Of a DNA stretch of 64,000 nt, positions 1-13,000 are shown one piece after another. Below the pieces are notes generated by a model that saw only the letters and a program-made list of their open reading frames with translations, was not told where the DNA came from and ran no database searches. The translations under genes were made by a program, and so were the position numbers. The DNA is taken from NCBI GenBank assembly GCA_030267565.1, contig BRXU01000025.1, positions 1,099,501 to 1,163,500 of the forward strand. Direction: 5' to 3'. This DNA comes from Pleodorina starrii. Taxonomy: Eukaryota; Chlorophyta; Chlorophyceae; Chlamydomonadales; Volvocaceae. Positions within the stretch are counted from its first letter, which is position 1. Each line of letters begins with the position of its first letter.

Positions 1-1399
1 CGCCGCCCATCGCCCTCAGCGGGGCCGCTGCTGCTGCCTGCAGCTCCCCCTGCGGCACCGTCTGCGCCGCTGCTCTCGACGCCGCCGTTGCTGGCTATGG
101 AGGCGGTGGGGAGGGGCGTTGGGGCCCGGGCTGGAGACGGGGCTGAGCCCAGCTGCTGCTGCTGCGGCGGCGGCGGCGGCGCCTTCGCGGGGCCTCCTCC
201 TGCGGTCTGCTGTCCGACCGGGGGCGTGTCTTCAGCCCGGGACGCCGTCAGCTCGCCCCTGCGTGTTGCCGACATTGGTGCCGAGGTGGCCAGTGGCCAA
301 CTTTGGGCGCAACAAAGGATGGTGCCGAGGGGCGTTGGCGGGCTGCTGGGTCGGTGTTGGCCGCGTGACCCCATGTCATGTTGGCGCCGCTGGCTGGTAT
401 GTGGTATATGTGTTCGCCCTCGACCTACCCCGACCCCTTCCCTTACCCCTTCCCCGATCCCTCCCTCGACCATCCTTCGACACGCACCTGGCCAGGGCGT
501 ACGCAGCCGCCAGCAGCACCAGGTCCGTCACAATGACGGAAAGCCGCTGCGGGCACCATGACGCAAAGCCGGGAGGAGGACGGGTGGTAAGTCCAACCCT
601 CACACCCCCGAACACGGGTCATCTCCATCGCCTCGATTACTGTGCAGCGATGTCTTCTTCAACCCACCCACCCACTCGGGTGCGTTTCCGGTCCATTCGC
701 TAACCCCGTCTCCGCCCATATGCTTCGGTGTCTTCTTTTTTACCCACCCGACCCACCGACCCACCCACCCACCCGACCCACCTGGAACAGCACCGTGCCA
801 CCGCTGGCGTACTGTAGATTGGCCACCTGCAGCATGGCGGGGTCCACCCAGCGGGCCAGCTGCGAGAGCAGCCACTCGAACCAGGCGAACAAGGGGGGGT
901 AGTCCAGAGTCCATTCGGAGGTGGCCTCTACGTACCTGCGGACACGAAAGAGCCGCCGCCACCGGGCCATGTTTAGGGTTTGCACACCGCCCGTTGTTTG
1001 CACCGTTTGCGCCGTGTGTGCGCCGTCGTCGTTGTTTGTTACGGACGGCACGGGGACCAGGAGTGGGTGGAAGAGGGGCAATGCGCGCAGGCGGGGAGTG
1101 GTGCGGAGGACTTTTCCGGCGGAACTCGGAGTACTGAAGGGGTTTGGGTTGACCGCAGTCTTCGAATGTGTAAAAACCCCGCCCCAACCCCGCCAACCCA
1201 GGCCTGTGGACCTGGAAGGAAAGGGCTGGAGGCTGCGCGCCGGAGGCTCTTACCACTTGGAGATCGGGAGGCTATGCGTGATGGCCAGCCAGTTGCGGTG
1301 GACCTCAAAGTCCGTGGAGCGGTAGGTGGGCACCAGCAGCAGCTTGACAGCGGTCGCGACGACCGCGAGCTGCAAGCAGACGCTCGCTTGTGCGTTCAT
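1..1399 (-). CDS. ALG8: ALG8-type dolichyl-P-Glc:Glc1Man9GlcNAc2-PP-dolichol alpha-1,3-glucosyltransferase, 5' part
   Basis: ALG8 adds the second glucose to the lipid-linked N-glycan precursor on the lumenal side of the ER. Only the N-terminal ~205 codons are in the window. Minus-strand exons are 1254-1399 (ATG at 1399), 782-935, 488-546 and 258 to beyond base 1; all are joined by GT-AG introns and the phases match. Seen: a hydrophobic N-terminus, then [20 protein letters not shown], the block [20 protein letters not shown] typical of ALG6/ALG8 enzymes, [16 protein letters not shown], and [20 protein letters not shown]. From known family members, the [11 protein letters not shown]...FEWLLSQ wording points to ALG8 rather than ALG6. 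The last visible exon opens with [10 protein letters not shown] and runs into an algal Pro/Gln/Ala-rich insert that animal ALG8 lacks. That exon's identity rests on phase and an open frame, not on homology. It is divergently arranged with VPS26. Confidence 0.88.
692..745 (+). repeat. Dispersed intronic repeat, copy A
   Basis: It reads TCCATTCGCTAACCCCGTC..., ending TCTTCTTTTTTACCC. It matches copies at 46781 and 61987 and lies in ALG8 intron 547-781. Confidence 0.6.
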
Positions 1400-1849
1400 T
1401 GTATGTGGTTAACAATTTTCAAAGGGAATTGTTACGCAGCTCCATTCGCTACGAAGCGAGCGAGAGCGGCTTGTGTCATTGGAGCGGGGCAGTGACCCTG
1501 AAGAGGAAGGCTGTTGCCGCTACGTTACGTTCCCGTAACCGAGTATGATGAGGAATGGCGCACTAACGCTATTGTCTGATGTGGGGCACACGTACATACC
1601 TGTACTATTTTTGCGTGTGCACGACAGTCAACCGCTTAAAACAAGTACGTGCGACCTACAGCGTACAGCCCTAAAATCCCAGTTTTCGGCTACGAGTTCA
1701 AGGGAAATATTTTTATAAAATATTGCAGCCCTGCGGATTTTCCAATCACATCAACAAAACTGCCCAACTTCTTCACTTCCCCAGTCCATGCTCGACGCTA
1801 GATTATTTCGGTAGCTGTCACGCACAGCGTTTCCACTGGGCGGCAAACC
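1400..1849. promoter_or_regulatory. Divergent ALG8 / VPS26 promoter interval
   Basis: The 450 bp between the two start codons is less GC-rich than the flanking genes and has no coding signal on either strand. An AT-rich block at 1710-1724 (TTTTTATAAAATATT) is the only TATA-like sequence. It lies ~130 bp upstream of the VPS26 ATG and ~310 bp upstream of the ALG8 ATG, so it could serve as a core promoter for VPS26. The transcription start sites cannot be seen from sequence alone. Confidence 0.5.
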
Positions 1850-4800
1850 ATGGTGCGCCGAGGTAGACCTTCCGGTGTGCGGATGTGATACTCTTACATC
1901 GCTTGCGCCCGCCTGCGAATACGCAGAAAAACATTCTTGGCTTGGTGCAAGGAGCTGCAGCTCGCATAGACCTTGAATTTAAAAATGAACGCGGGCAGCC
2001 TTACAAGAAGACAGCGCCCGTCAAGACCAAGACTGGCGAGACGGAGGACATTCCGCTGTTCACGAATAAGGACAACGTGCTTGGAGAAGTAAGCTGGCTG
2101 CGCCGTTTGTGCCATGTCGGCTCTGTTCCGGGAACCCCAGCTTCTCGGACAACCACCATGCGCGCAGATCCGCGTGACGCCGCTCACCACGAAGAAGTTC
2201 GAGCATCAGGGCATCCGTGTGCAGCTCGTTGGTCAAATTGAGCTGCTTTCGGAGCGGGGCCAGCCCCACGACTTTGTGAACCTAGGTGGGATACGCAGAT
2301 GGGCGGTTGGGGTGTTGGGGGCACAGGTTCCGGAGCCAGCAAGAGTCCAACTGGCACCACGGCGTCAGAGGTTCCTTGTGCAGCGTGAAGCGGCTTTCGA
2401 TGGGAGAGACACGCGACAGCCAACAGCACTTCTAGGGCAGTCTGGGTGTTGTCTTCTCCCCCCCCCCCTGTTCCAACCAGCCCATGCCCCGCACTCTCGC
2501 CCTCTGCCCTTTCCCCGCCCTCCCCTCCTCCCCCCCGAAAGTCCGCGAGTTGGCTCCTGGGGGTGATCTGCAGACATCCAAAACCTTCCCTTTCGAGTTC
2601 CGGAATGTGGAACTGCAGTACGACTCGTACAGGGGCATGCAAGTGCGGTGCAGGTACGGGGCTGGGAATGGCGGGCGGGGGGCGGGGGAGGAGACGGGCG
2701 TGACCCAAATTGGATTCGAACGTGGCGTGGTGAGGCGAAATGGGGGCTGCGGCAGGCGCAGGGCCTATGGGCTCCGCTGACAAGACGCCCCGTCGCCCCA
2801 TCGGACGCTTCCCTCGCCGCTCCGCTGCCCCCCGTCCCCACCCACCCACCCACCCACCCACCCCACCTTCCAATGTCCGTTCCTGCTCTCCACGCACCTC
2901 ACCTTCGCCGTTTCCGCTCCCTCCCCCGTTTCAAGGTCCTTGCCGGTTCCGGTTCCTTGCAAAGCACTCTCAGCCCCCATCCCCATCCCCATCCTGTCTA
3001 CTTCGACTTTACCCCACTTGGACTTGGACTCTGGCACTCTCTGCCGCCCTTCCCTTCTCCCTCCCACCTCCCCCTCCCTCCCACCGCCACCACAGGTATC
3101 TGCTGCGGGTGACGGTGGTGGGCAAGGGCATGACGCCCGACTCGAAGCGGGACTTCCCCTTGTGGGTGCGGAACTACGAGAAGCTGCACGAAGCCACGGC
3201 GCCCATCAAGGCAGGAGGGGCTCGTCCTGAGTACTGTTAACTTTGGGTTGCGGGAAATTCACTCTATTAATTCGCAAGATGTGGCGGGGGCGGGAGCCAA
3301 GGTGGCGTGGTGGTGGTCGAGAGAGGGAAACCAAGGGGGTTGGGGTTGCGGCGGAGAGGGTAGAGGGAATGGAGTGCGAGCGGGCGTGTGTGCGGGGGGA
3401 GGACAAGACAGCTTGAGTGGCAAGCTAAACTAAGCAAGCAGGATCTGGTAAAATGGCGTGCGCGGGAGGGGAGGGCAAGGCGAAACGATGGGACGGGGAT
3501 GGGGCCGCATAGCAGACGGGGATGGGGCGGGCAGGCCGCTCGGCGGCGGCGCCCGTCGTCCTCAGGCAGAGATGCCGCTTTTGAGGTTGCCTTATCGCGA
3601 AACCCTTAGCCCCCCTCCTCCTCCCCTCATTGCCGCACTCCCTCTTCCTTCCCAGATGGAGGTGGGTATTGAGGACTGCCTACACATCGAGTTCGAGTAC
3701 GACAAGGCCAAGTACCACCTGCGGGTGAGAGCGGGCAGGGAGGGGGGGAGCGGGGAGGGGAATGTGGCGGGAGGTGACAGCAGGCAGGGAAGGAAGGGAG
3801 GGAAAGTAAGGGAAAGGGAAGGGAAAGGGAAGGGAAAGGGAAGGGAGGGGAAAGAAAGGGCACGGGGGATGAAGTATTCGGAGGAGCTGATTAGTCGTCT
3901 TCCACAGGCTGGAGTAGGCTAGGCCTGGCTAGGATAGGCCTGTCCAGGCTCTCCGCTTTCCCTGCGCTGTCGCTGTCGCTGTTCCCTCCCGCGCTGTCCA
4001 AATATGAGTGGCCTTTGATTGATTTGACTCACTTCGCTTTTCTTTTGCTGGCGGAAGGACTTCGCTTCGTTACGCGCTACGGGCTCCGGCCCACTCTCCC
4101 TCCCTCCCCTGGAAAACCCCGGTGTCACCACTCTCTTAAGGACGTGGTCGTCGGCAAGATCTATTTCCTGCTGGTCCGCATCAAGCTCAAGTACATGGAG
4201 ATAGAGATAAAGCGCAAGGAGACCACCGGCAGCGGCAACTCGGCGCACAACGAGAGCGACACCATCGCAAAGTGAGGGGGGCCGGGACGTAGGGGCGGGG
4301 GGGCGGGTGCGGGTGCGGGGGCGGGGCGGATGGGGTGAAGAATTAACAGTCCGTCTGGGGACGAGTAGGTGGAGGGGATTAGGGGCAGCTGGGCCCGTTC
4401 CGCCGTTCGCCCCGGAGGCTTGGGAGCTTGAGGTTCGGGGTTGGGGTCGTTTCAGCCGCTAATCGATGCACTGCCCCTTCTTGCCATAGATTGGCAGTTT
4501 GGCACACTCCTTGGGTTGCCATTGCCCTGTTCTTCGCCGCACTTTATTGCTGTGCCGTACTGTGCTGCAGGTACGAGATCATGGACGGGGCGCCCGTGCG
4601 CAGCGAGAGCATACCCATCAGGTAAACCGCAGCGTTCGGGAGGAAGGAGCTGGGGGTCCGTCCAAAGGTGGGACGGGCCCCCATAGGGTCACCGGGTGGC
4701 CGAGGTGCACTCTCCGCACACTGTCACTGTCGCGGCCACAGCCCGAACCGGGGGTTTTGGAACGGGGGTTTCGGAGCGGAAACGCCGTGGCGAGGCGACG

Positions 4801-5694
4801 GTGTGGGATGCCTGGGCCGGCTCGTGCTGGGGCCGCGCACCGCGGTTCTGGCTGGGAAGTCAGGCTGGGTCACAAGAATCCCCGTATAGACAGCCGTGTG
4901 CGGGCCTCCCTCAAAGCCCTCAAAAGCCCTCGAGCGTGCTTTTTCTAGGGCTCTTCCCCCATGGCAGGAGCTTGCCGTTCTGATGTTACGCCAACTGGAA
5001 CCCTGCTCTCCATACCCCCGCTCCGCGCCGCTCCCCCCTTATCAGGTTGTACCTGTCGCCCTTTGACTTGACGCCCACTTACCGGGAGGTGCACAACAAG
5101 TGAGCGGGAGGGGGAGGGGTGGGAGAAGGCAGGGCGTGAAGTGCGGTGAGGGGTGGGGAGAGGCAAGGGCGGTGGCGGGCGAGGATGGCTGGCCAGCTAT
5201 GGGGATGGAATATGGGGATCTGGAATCCGGGGGACCTGGGACGAGTCCAGGTGCGACCGGTTGGGGTTGAGTTGGGTTTGGCTGGAGTTGAACGCGCCAT
5301 TCCCACCCCACCCGCGCCCCTCCGCTAGATACCATTACCCCCCTTCATCACCCCTCTCCCTCTCTCTTCATTGTTGCCTTCACTTATCTTGGACCTGGTG
5401 GCTGCAACCATTACCAACTTGGCAGTTTACCGGTAGTCACACAATCCCCTCACGCACGCACGCACGCACGCACTCTTAAACACCCCGCCCCCATCCACCT
5501 CCAAACCCCCCCCTTCAAACCAATCATACACACACAGATTCAGTGTGCGCTACTTCCTGAACCTGGTGCTTGTGGACGAGGAGGATCGGCGCTACTTCAA
5601 GCAGCAGGAGATCACTCTGTACCGCCGGGAGGACACCAATGGGGAGGGGTCGGCGGGAGGGGCCGAGGGGTCGGCGACCAAGGGCCCGTTGTGA
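1850..5694 (+). CDS. VPS26: VPS26 retromer core subunit
   Basis: VPS26 is the arrestin-fold subunit of the VPS26-VPS29-VPS35 retromer, which recycles cargo from endosomes. Exons: 1850-1852, 1927-2088, 2168-2285, 2542-2653, 3096-3210, 3656-3724, 4141-4271, 4571-4621, 5046-5099, 5538-5694; they give ~323 residues, close to the family's usual length. Diagnostic blocks include GQIELLSERGQPHDFVNLVR, MEVGIEDCLHIEFEYDKAKY, DVVVGKIYFLLVRIKLKYME, SESIPIRLYLSPFDLTPTY and FLNLVLVDEEDRRYFKQQEI. The first exon apparently contributes only the ATG: the donor GTGCGC follows it directly, and M then KNILGLVQG aligns in register with plant VPS26. The intron after 3210 seems to use a GC donor (AAG|GCAGGA). The C-terminus ends in a short Gly/Glu-rich tail. 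It converges on the SABRE-like gene. I found no TGTAA between the stop and 7060. Confidence 0.95.
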
Positions 5695-7059
5695 AGAGAT
5701 CGCGGCGGCGGCGGCAGCAGCAGCGAAGGGCAGCAGCAGACCAGCAGCGGCAGCGTTGAGCAGCAGCGGGGACAGGGCAGCGGGGGTCATAGCGGCTGTG
5801 CGGTTGAAGGGGTGTGAGGGATGGGGGTTAGGGTTGGGGATCTCGCGGCACAGCAGGGGGCAGCGGATATTTCGGCGGATACTCCTTGCTCCTCATGGAA
5901 GGAATCGCCAATCGTGGGGCGTCGTGTCGCGTCGCGTCATCCCTCCGCAGGCCAAACGGCAAGGCAGGAGCTCGGAGGCGCGCGCGCCGGTTTGGGTAGC
6001 AGGGCATATACGCACACGGCAGAGTGGCCTGCAGCTGCTGCTGCCGGAGGAGAATTGACCGGAGAAATAGGGGAGAAGCATTTGCATATCACACCTTAAG
6101 TGTGGCCCTGAAGATCGGTCAGCGCATGTATTGGATGATGATGGGTTGTGGTTGTGTACCGTACTTGTGTTATGGCTCTTTGCGTTTTCGGCATGCAAGG
6201 CAGTGTCAAGGTTGTGTTGGCCGGAGGATGCCAGATGCGCGGACGCCAGATGCGCGATGAACAGTTGGTAGGGCACCGGCGAGGTGCGGTTGCCGGTGCG
6301 CGTTGGCGATGCGGACTGGACCCCAGCCCCCAGGCCGCACGCGCGCTGCATCCACGGTGCCGCGCGGGCGAGGAAGGATGCGCGAGGCTGCGGGGAGTGG
6401 CGGGCGAGGGCACACGGGCTCCGATGAGCTATGACGGCGTGTGTTGACGGAAGCAGAGCTTGGGGGCATTCGCGGCTGGCTGCAGGGATGAAAGCCTCGG
6501 GGAGAAAGGACGGCGGCCATGGCGGCGTTTGGGGGGCGGTCCGGGAGCGCGTTCCCTCTCCAGGCTCCTGGGGACGGCGTATCAGTTCCGCCGTCCCGAA
6601 ACGGCGCATGTGCCCCGGTGTTATTTGCTCTTCCGGAGGAGGAAAGGGAGGCTTCCACACATTTCTCGACCGGTCCTTGTCGAATCTTCGTACCTCGGCT
6701 GGGGTGCACCAAGTCCGTGCACCCTGCGTTGCCCCATCATCCGCCAGGGTCGTCCACTGCTGCTGCACTCACCGGCTTGCCTTGGGATGAACTGGTCCGA
6801 GCCCAATTACAGCGTGCCCCAAGCCTGGCCATTATGCAGCAACGTTTTGCCATACCCGAACACCGCCAAAACGCGGAGCGCGCCAGAAACGCGACGACAA
6901 CGGCGCGAGACAACGGGCAATTGGAAGCCGCCTGACACGCGGCGGTCCCTATGCATTCATCGCCCCCCCCAGACGAAGGTTTCGTAGTGGGCCCTATAAC
7001 GACGGAACCTCCAGCGGGGCCATCACAAGGCCCCGCTTCCTGCCCTACCCGACAGCCCT
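5695..7059. other. Convergent intergenic interval, 3' UTRs of VPS26 and the SABRE-like gene
   Basis: No exon could be supported here. Open frames on both strands lack homology and splice logic. The interval should hold the VPS26 3' UTR at its left and the SABRE-like 3' UTR at its right. A TGTAA signal on the minus strand lies at 6811-6807, about 250 nt past the SABRE-like stop. Confidence 0.6.
6807..6811 (-). promoter_or_regulatory. Candidate TGTAA polyadenylation signal of the SABRE-like gene
   Basis: TGTAA is the usual polyadenylation signal in Chlamydomonas and its relatives. This copy reads on the minus strand 249 nt past the stop codon at 7060. It is a five-base motif, so chance occurrence cannot be excluded. 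Confidence 0.45.
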
Positions 7060-10000
7060 TCACAGCCGGTACGTCCAGCCGCGTCCGCCGCCACCGCCTG
7101 CCATGCCGCCGCCCATCGATCCGCCCGCGCCGAAGCTGGCGGCGGCGGGCACATCGCCCACCAGCGCCGCCAGCCGCGTCGCGCGCGCCTGCGCCGCCGC
7201 CGTCGCCCTCTTAATCCGCTCGTATTCCTGCGCCGTATCGTGCCGTACCATCTCCCGTACGACATCCGCGGACTCAAGGTTCACCGCATCCTCGCCCTCG
7301 CCGTCTGGGTCCTCAGGGTTGACGGTCAACTCCAGGGGCCCCGCCGGGCCTGCGCCTGGCGGCTGCGTGGCGCCGCCGCCCACTGTGGTGCGACCCGTGG
7401 GTCGGCCGGTGGCGGCCTGCCGCAACCGCGCCCCCGCGGCACCACCTGGCATCCGATGTGGTTCGGAGGACGCAAGAAACGCCATGTCATGTCCTCAACG
7501 TATTCTCGTACTCAGATGGTAGATGCGAAATTCACGTGATAAGAAGGGGAACATGGATGGCAACATCCATGTCAGGGGCATTGACGTGTACACCGGAAGG
7601 CTGAGGTACACAAACACTCCCCCACGTAGTGCAACCTGCCGCCACTCCCTAAATCCCGGTTCCACCTTTTATTTCCCCCAACCGCACCCACCTGCCGACA
7701 TGAACGCCGCCGCGCGCTTCTTGACGCCCCCAATGAGCGCCGCCGCCCGCTGACCGCCGAAGCCACCGCCGCCGCTCCCCGCTCCGGAGCCGCCGCCGGC
7801 GCCTGTCACCGCCGACAGCGCATTGCCGTCGGCGGTGAACGATATGTCCGGATCCAGATCCTCAAGAGGCAGCCCCGCCGCCAGCAGCCCGCCACCGGGG
7901 CCCAGCGACGCGTCGCCGCCGCCGCCGCCACGGAGCTCCTGCACAGGAGAGAGAGAGAGTATGTGTTCACTACCGTATGTGGGGGGGCGTGGGTTGTAGC
8001 ACCAACATCGAACCAAACGTGCGCCTTGTACTCTGCACCACGGGTTATCTCTACTAAGCGACGCGGTTTCACAACTACCGATAACCCACCCGTCTCGTGC
8101 TTGCTTTCATTGTTTTGTCCCCGTCTCTCGCCAGCCGGCAGCCCCCCCCCCCGTGTTGTCACCCTGCTCCGCATCCCACCTTGAGCTTGCTGGCCTGGAT
8201 TCCCGCAAAGCTTTTAATGACGGACCGAATCACGTCCCACTTGTACCTGCGGCCCCGCAGCAGCGGTGGGGCAGTGGCAGCAGCAGGGGCAGCAGCAGGG
8301 GCAGTACAGCAGCAGGGGCATAAGCCGCAGCGACAGCACTATCGTATCGTCGACATGCAGATCGCAGGAGGAGCTGTTTCACTGAGGGGACACACGTCGT
8401 CTTATTATATTGCAGGCAAGTAAGGCAAGGCAAGGGAACGCAAAGCGGACAACCACCCACTCTCACGCCACAGCACACACTGCCCGGTGTACCAGCTGGG
8501 CCCCGACCGACCCCCGGCCCCCCGTCCGTACCCACTTGGAGAGGATGTCCCTCCAGCCGCCCACGATGTTGCGATACACGCACGAGTCGATGACCAGGCC
8601 CCGGCCGCCCGCCGCCCCGATGGACAGCCGCGGCCCCGTATACGTCACACGCGCCACGATGCGATTGAAGCGCACGTGCCGGAAGCGCAGCCGCCGCGGC
8701 GCGCGGCCGCGACTGCCGCCGCCGCCTCCTCCAGACGCAGCGCCACCGCCGCCCTCCCCGGCGACCTGCGGGCACCGAAACCAACAAGCGGCCGGCCAGC
8801 CGGCGTGAGTGTAGACTTGCCTGGTTGGAGGGGCGAGCCTGCCTACACCGGTACGCCTGCCTGCCTTACAACGTAGAGAACGTACTGAATATGCCGGTAG
8901 AGAGGCAGCGCGCGCATTCGGCCGTACGCGGATGGCAATCGTGTAACAAACACACAAACACAAACACACGCACACATACACATTTAGCACGCTGAGCCAG
9001 CAGGCGCCGTAAAGTGCGCCCAGACACGCACCCGCGCGGCTCGGCCGGTCGCCGCCGCCCCGGCTGCCGCCTGCTGTGTCGCCGTCGGCACCAGCACTCC
9101 CGATACCTCTGTCAGGAAGGTGACGCGCCCGTCGCCGCGGCGGCGGAAGGTCGGGCCGTACCGTACGGCAGCCGTCGTCGCGGCGGGGAAGGCTGCCGCC
9201 ACGGCTGCGCCGTCGGTGGCGGGCGGAACCGCCGCCGCCGCCGCCGCGGCGGCGGCGGCAGCGGCGGCCGCCGCAGCGTGGTCCTCCGTGACTGTCGACG
9301 AGCTGCGACTGTGACGGCCCGGCAACGTCAGCTCCCTCGCCGCCGCCGTCGGGCCGCCTGCCGCGGCGTGAGGGTCTGCCGCATGCGGCCCCAGCGCCGG
9401 CGGCGGCGGCAGCGGCGGCGGCGGCGCCAGCGCCCGCAGCGGCGACGACGCCCTGGTACCAGCCGCCAGCGGATCCGCTGAAGGCAACGCGGGCAGCTGC
9501 AGCCGTGGGTCTGCGGGCGCGGCATGCGGAACACAAATTCGTGATTTTAAACGGTGGCTGCGGCCTCTTACGACGACGGGGCGAGCACTGAGACACAGTA
9601 TTCTTTGCATGCGTCTCCCGTCTCTGAGTGCGACCCACCCGCGAGCTCATCAGTGCGCGACCCGACGAGACCCACCGGCGACGCGCCTCCTCCCGGCAAT
9701 CCCAGGCCTGCACGTAAATGCCCCCACCAGCACGCACCCGTCATCACCGCCGCCGCCGCCATCCGCAGACCCGGATCCGACGGCCCGCCGTGCAACGCAG
9801 CGCCCACCGCCGCCGCCGAATGCACCGCTGCCGCGCCCACCGCCGCCGCCGCCGCCGCGGACGCGTGCGCCGACAGCGGCGCTGCCGGCGCGGCGGCGCC
9901 GCTCACCATGTCGGCCTGCGGTACGGCGCTGCGGCGGCTGAACCACCCGCCGCCGCCGCTGCGGCCCGTCTTGGCCGGGGAGGTATAGGCGCTGCCGCCG

Positions 10001-13000
10001 CCGCCACCGCCGCCAGCGGCCGCAGCGCCCGACTCCGCCGCCCTGGCGACTCCACTTCCCTTGGACTGCACGGCCAGCCAGCGAGGTGAGGCTTGTTGGG
10101 AGGGATGGATGCCGGCTGTGAGATTGTGGGGCTCGTATGTGGACCCATGCCGCATTAACCCGCTACGCCCCACACGCACACACATACGCGGGCCGCCAGA
10201 CACACACACACGCACACACACAACCCCGCCAGACCGACCTTCTCCCGCTTGCCAGACTTGGACCCTTCGTCGTCCTTCCCGCCGCCCTCCTCACGCTCCT
10301 CATCTCGCAGGTTGAAGTAGTCCTGCACCCGCAACGCAACGCAACGGACCGCACCGCACGTAAGAGCGCGGAAGCGGCAACACGAAACAGGGACATACGA
10401 CACCGGCAGATGCGGATGTGGGTGCAGAGGGTGCGGAGGGTGCGGTCATGGGTCGAGACTCGAGAGGTACGCACACGTGCGAGTGAGCGGGTGATCGGGT
10501 GCGGGCAGGGAGCCAAGGGCCGGGACCTCACCCATTCCCCCATTACCCCCGGGCATTCCCCGCGCTCAAGACCGACCGACTCCAACGCCCTCTTTGGTCT
10601 CATCAGCGCATCGCCGCCCAACTGGATCCGGTTCTGCCAGGATGTACGATTATGCCTGCCGTACCGTCAGTACATGAGCCAGCGCGTATGTCAGCCGTAC
10701 TTGCAGTGGGTGCAGGCCGACCTGGCGGCCCGGGTCGCGAGCGAGGGAGGGAGGGAGGGGTGTTTGGGACGGAAAGTGGCAAAGTGGGGGCCGGGGTCAG
10801 GGTCGAGACGAGACAAGACGAGACGAGGAGGAAATGGAGGGGTGTTGGCGAGCGACGCCACGCTTTACCACTTCGCGGTTAGAACGAGCATCGTGGTGCG
10901 ATCCGCAGTGCGTGCCGTACTTGCCACGTTACCACAGCTCGTATCACACCCACGGCCCCATCCACACAACGGCTACCCACACGCGAAAGGCTGGACGGAT
11001 GCGCAGAGCAGAGCCGACCACCAAGTGCCCATTCACCGCCCTGTCGCTCGCTAGTCCCGTACACATATCCGTACACATCCGTACCTCGATGTGTTCGTAC
11101 GTCACGAACTGCGCGTCCACTCCACCGTGAACCACTGACATCCGCAGCAGCGGGTCATCGTCCCAAGAGCTGCTCGAATCCAGCCGCCACAGAATGCTAC
11201 TGCTGCTGCTGCCGGCGCTCCCGCCAGCGGCCGCGGCGCCGGCGGCGCCGTGGGCGCTGGGCTCGGCGCCGGCGGCGGCGGCCGCCGCCGCCGCCGCCGC
11301 TGCCGCAGGCGGCAGCGGCCCGTGGCCAGCAGGCGCCAGCGGTCCCGCAGCGCCGGCGCCGGCGGTGGTGGCGGCTCCGCCGGCGCCGCCGCCTCCCGGC
11401 TTTAGCTCCCACATCTCGGCGGCGTGCATTATGATCTTTGTCGTACCGGTGTGATCTCGGTCCAGGGAGTGGTGGAAAGAAAGGCCCTTGAGCTCCGCCT
11501 GCGAGGAGGGCGAGGAGGGCGAGGGCGGCGGCGGTGAGGAGGGCGACGAGGGCGGCGGCGGCGGCAACATTCATACGTCCGTACACGTGGCAGGTGATCA
11601 GAGGTTTGCGTTCCGTTGCGATGTCTCAGCCAGCCACCGGTCCAACTTAAACCAACCGAAAACTGATATGGCATGTGCCATTTTCGGCATTCGCCATTGG
11701 ACCTTCGACTCCGCCCACTGCCCGCCACGTAAGCCCCCGTAGTGAAACCCCGGATCCCTTCCGCCCCCCCGTCCACACACACACACACACCGGTTGGTAA
11801 CCCTCCTGGTGGTAACCCCCGCCCCCCCCCCGCCCCACCTGCACGAACGGCGCCCCCTCCCGGTTGACCAGCGCCCAGCCGAAGCGGCCCAGCCGCACCG
11901 CCACCGCCGTGGCCTGCTTGCGGCGCTGCTGCTGCTGCGCCTCCACCGCCGCTGTCACCTCGGATCGGAGCCGCACCAACACCCCCGCCACCGCCTCCAG
12001 ACTGTCCTGAGCGCCGGCGACCTGGGGAGGGGGTGTGGGGTGTGGAGTGTGGGGTGTGGGGTGTGATGGGGTATGGGGTATGGGGTATCGGGTGTGGGCT
12101 ATGGGTTGGCAGAGGAACGGGTTTTTGCGAGTGCAGGGCGGCGAAGAGGCAAGCGGATAAGGGCGGAGCGGGGGCGGCGCATAGGGGCTGATTCAGTCCA
12201 ATGGCACGTCCCTCCCCCACCGCTGCGTTTTCATCTTCCAAACCCCCTGCACCCCCACTTCCGCCCCACCTCACCCCCTCCCTTCCCTCTACTCCCCACC
12301 TGCTCCAGCACCCAGTGCAGCAGCAGCTCCTGGTTCCGACGCAACAGCGCCGACAGCTGCGCGGCGCTCAGCCCGGGGGGCCGCGGCGCCAGCAGGGCCT
12401 GCGGGCCGCAATGACCGACCCGTGGGTCACACAGTTATGAAATCGGTATGGACGGACTACACACACACCACATATCATCCTGCACAACATAGACCGCACA
12501 GCGGGTACCGCGTACCTCGCAGCGGCCCAGGTGGAGTACGGTACAAGTCCGCGAAGCCGCCGCGCAACTCCCCCACTCTATATCTCACCCCCCCCAACAC
12601 ACACTCACACACACCCACACACCCACCCACCCACACACACTCACACACACCCAGCATACCTGCGCAAGCACTGCAGTCGGGATACCCGCAGCGCCCCCGC
12701 CGCCGCGGGCCACACCGCCAACACCACCACCTCTACCAGCGGCGGCGCCGCCGGGGTGGCCGCCGCGGGCCGTCGCCACAGCCGCCGCCACCGGCGCCCC
12801 CGGCTTGAACAGCGTGGCTGTGTACGGCCCACCGTACAATGCCGTACCAAATGGCGGCGCGTCGATCTGCGCGAGCTGGTACAGCGCGCTACCGGCGCCG
12901 GCGCCGGCCGCCGCCGCGGCGGCGGGGTAGGGGTCGTGGAATCCGGCCGACCCATGGGTCAGGTAGCTGGCGAGGGTGAGCGACTCGGACTGCATGCACC

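Noticed and set aside
2700..2760. tRNA-like GGATTCGAACG phrase in a VPS26 intron
   Set aside because: No acceptor stem, D arm or anticodon stem can be drawn around it.
5893..6768. 291-codon minus-strand open frame downstream of VPS26
   Set aside because: No family recognised and poor codon bias; it lies in the SABRE-like 3' UTR and intergenic region.
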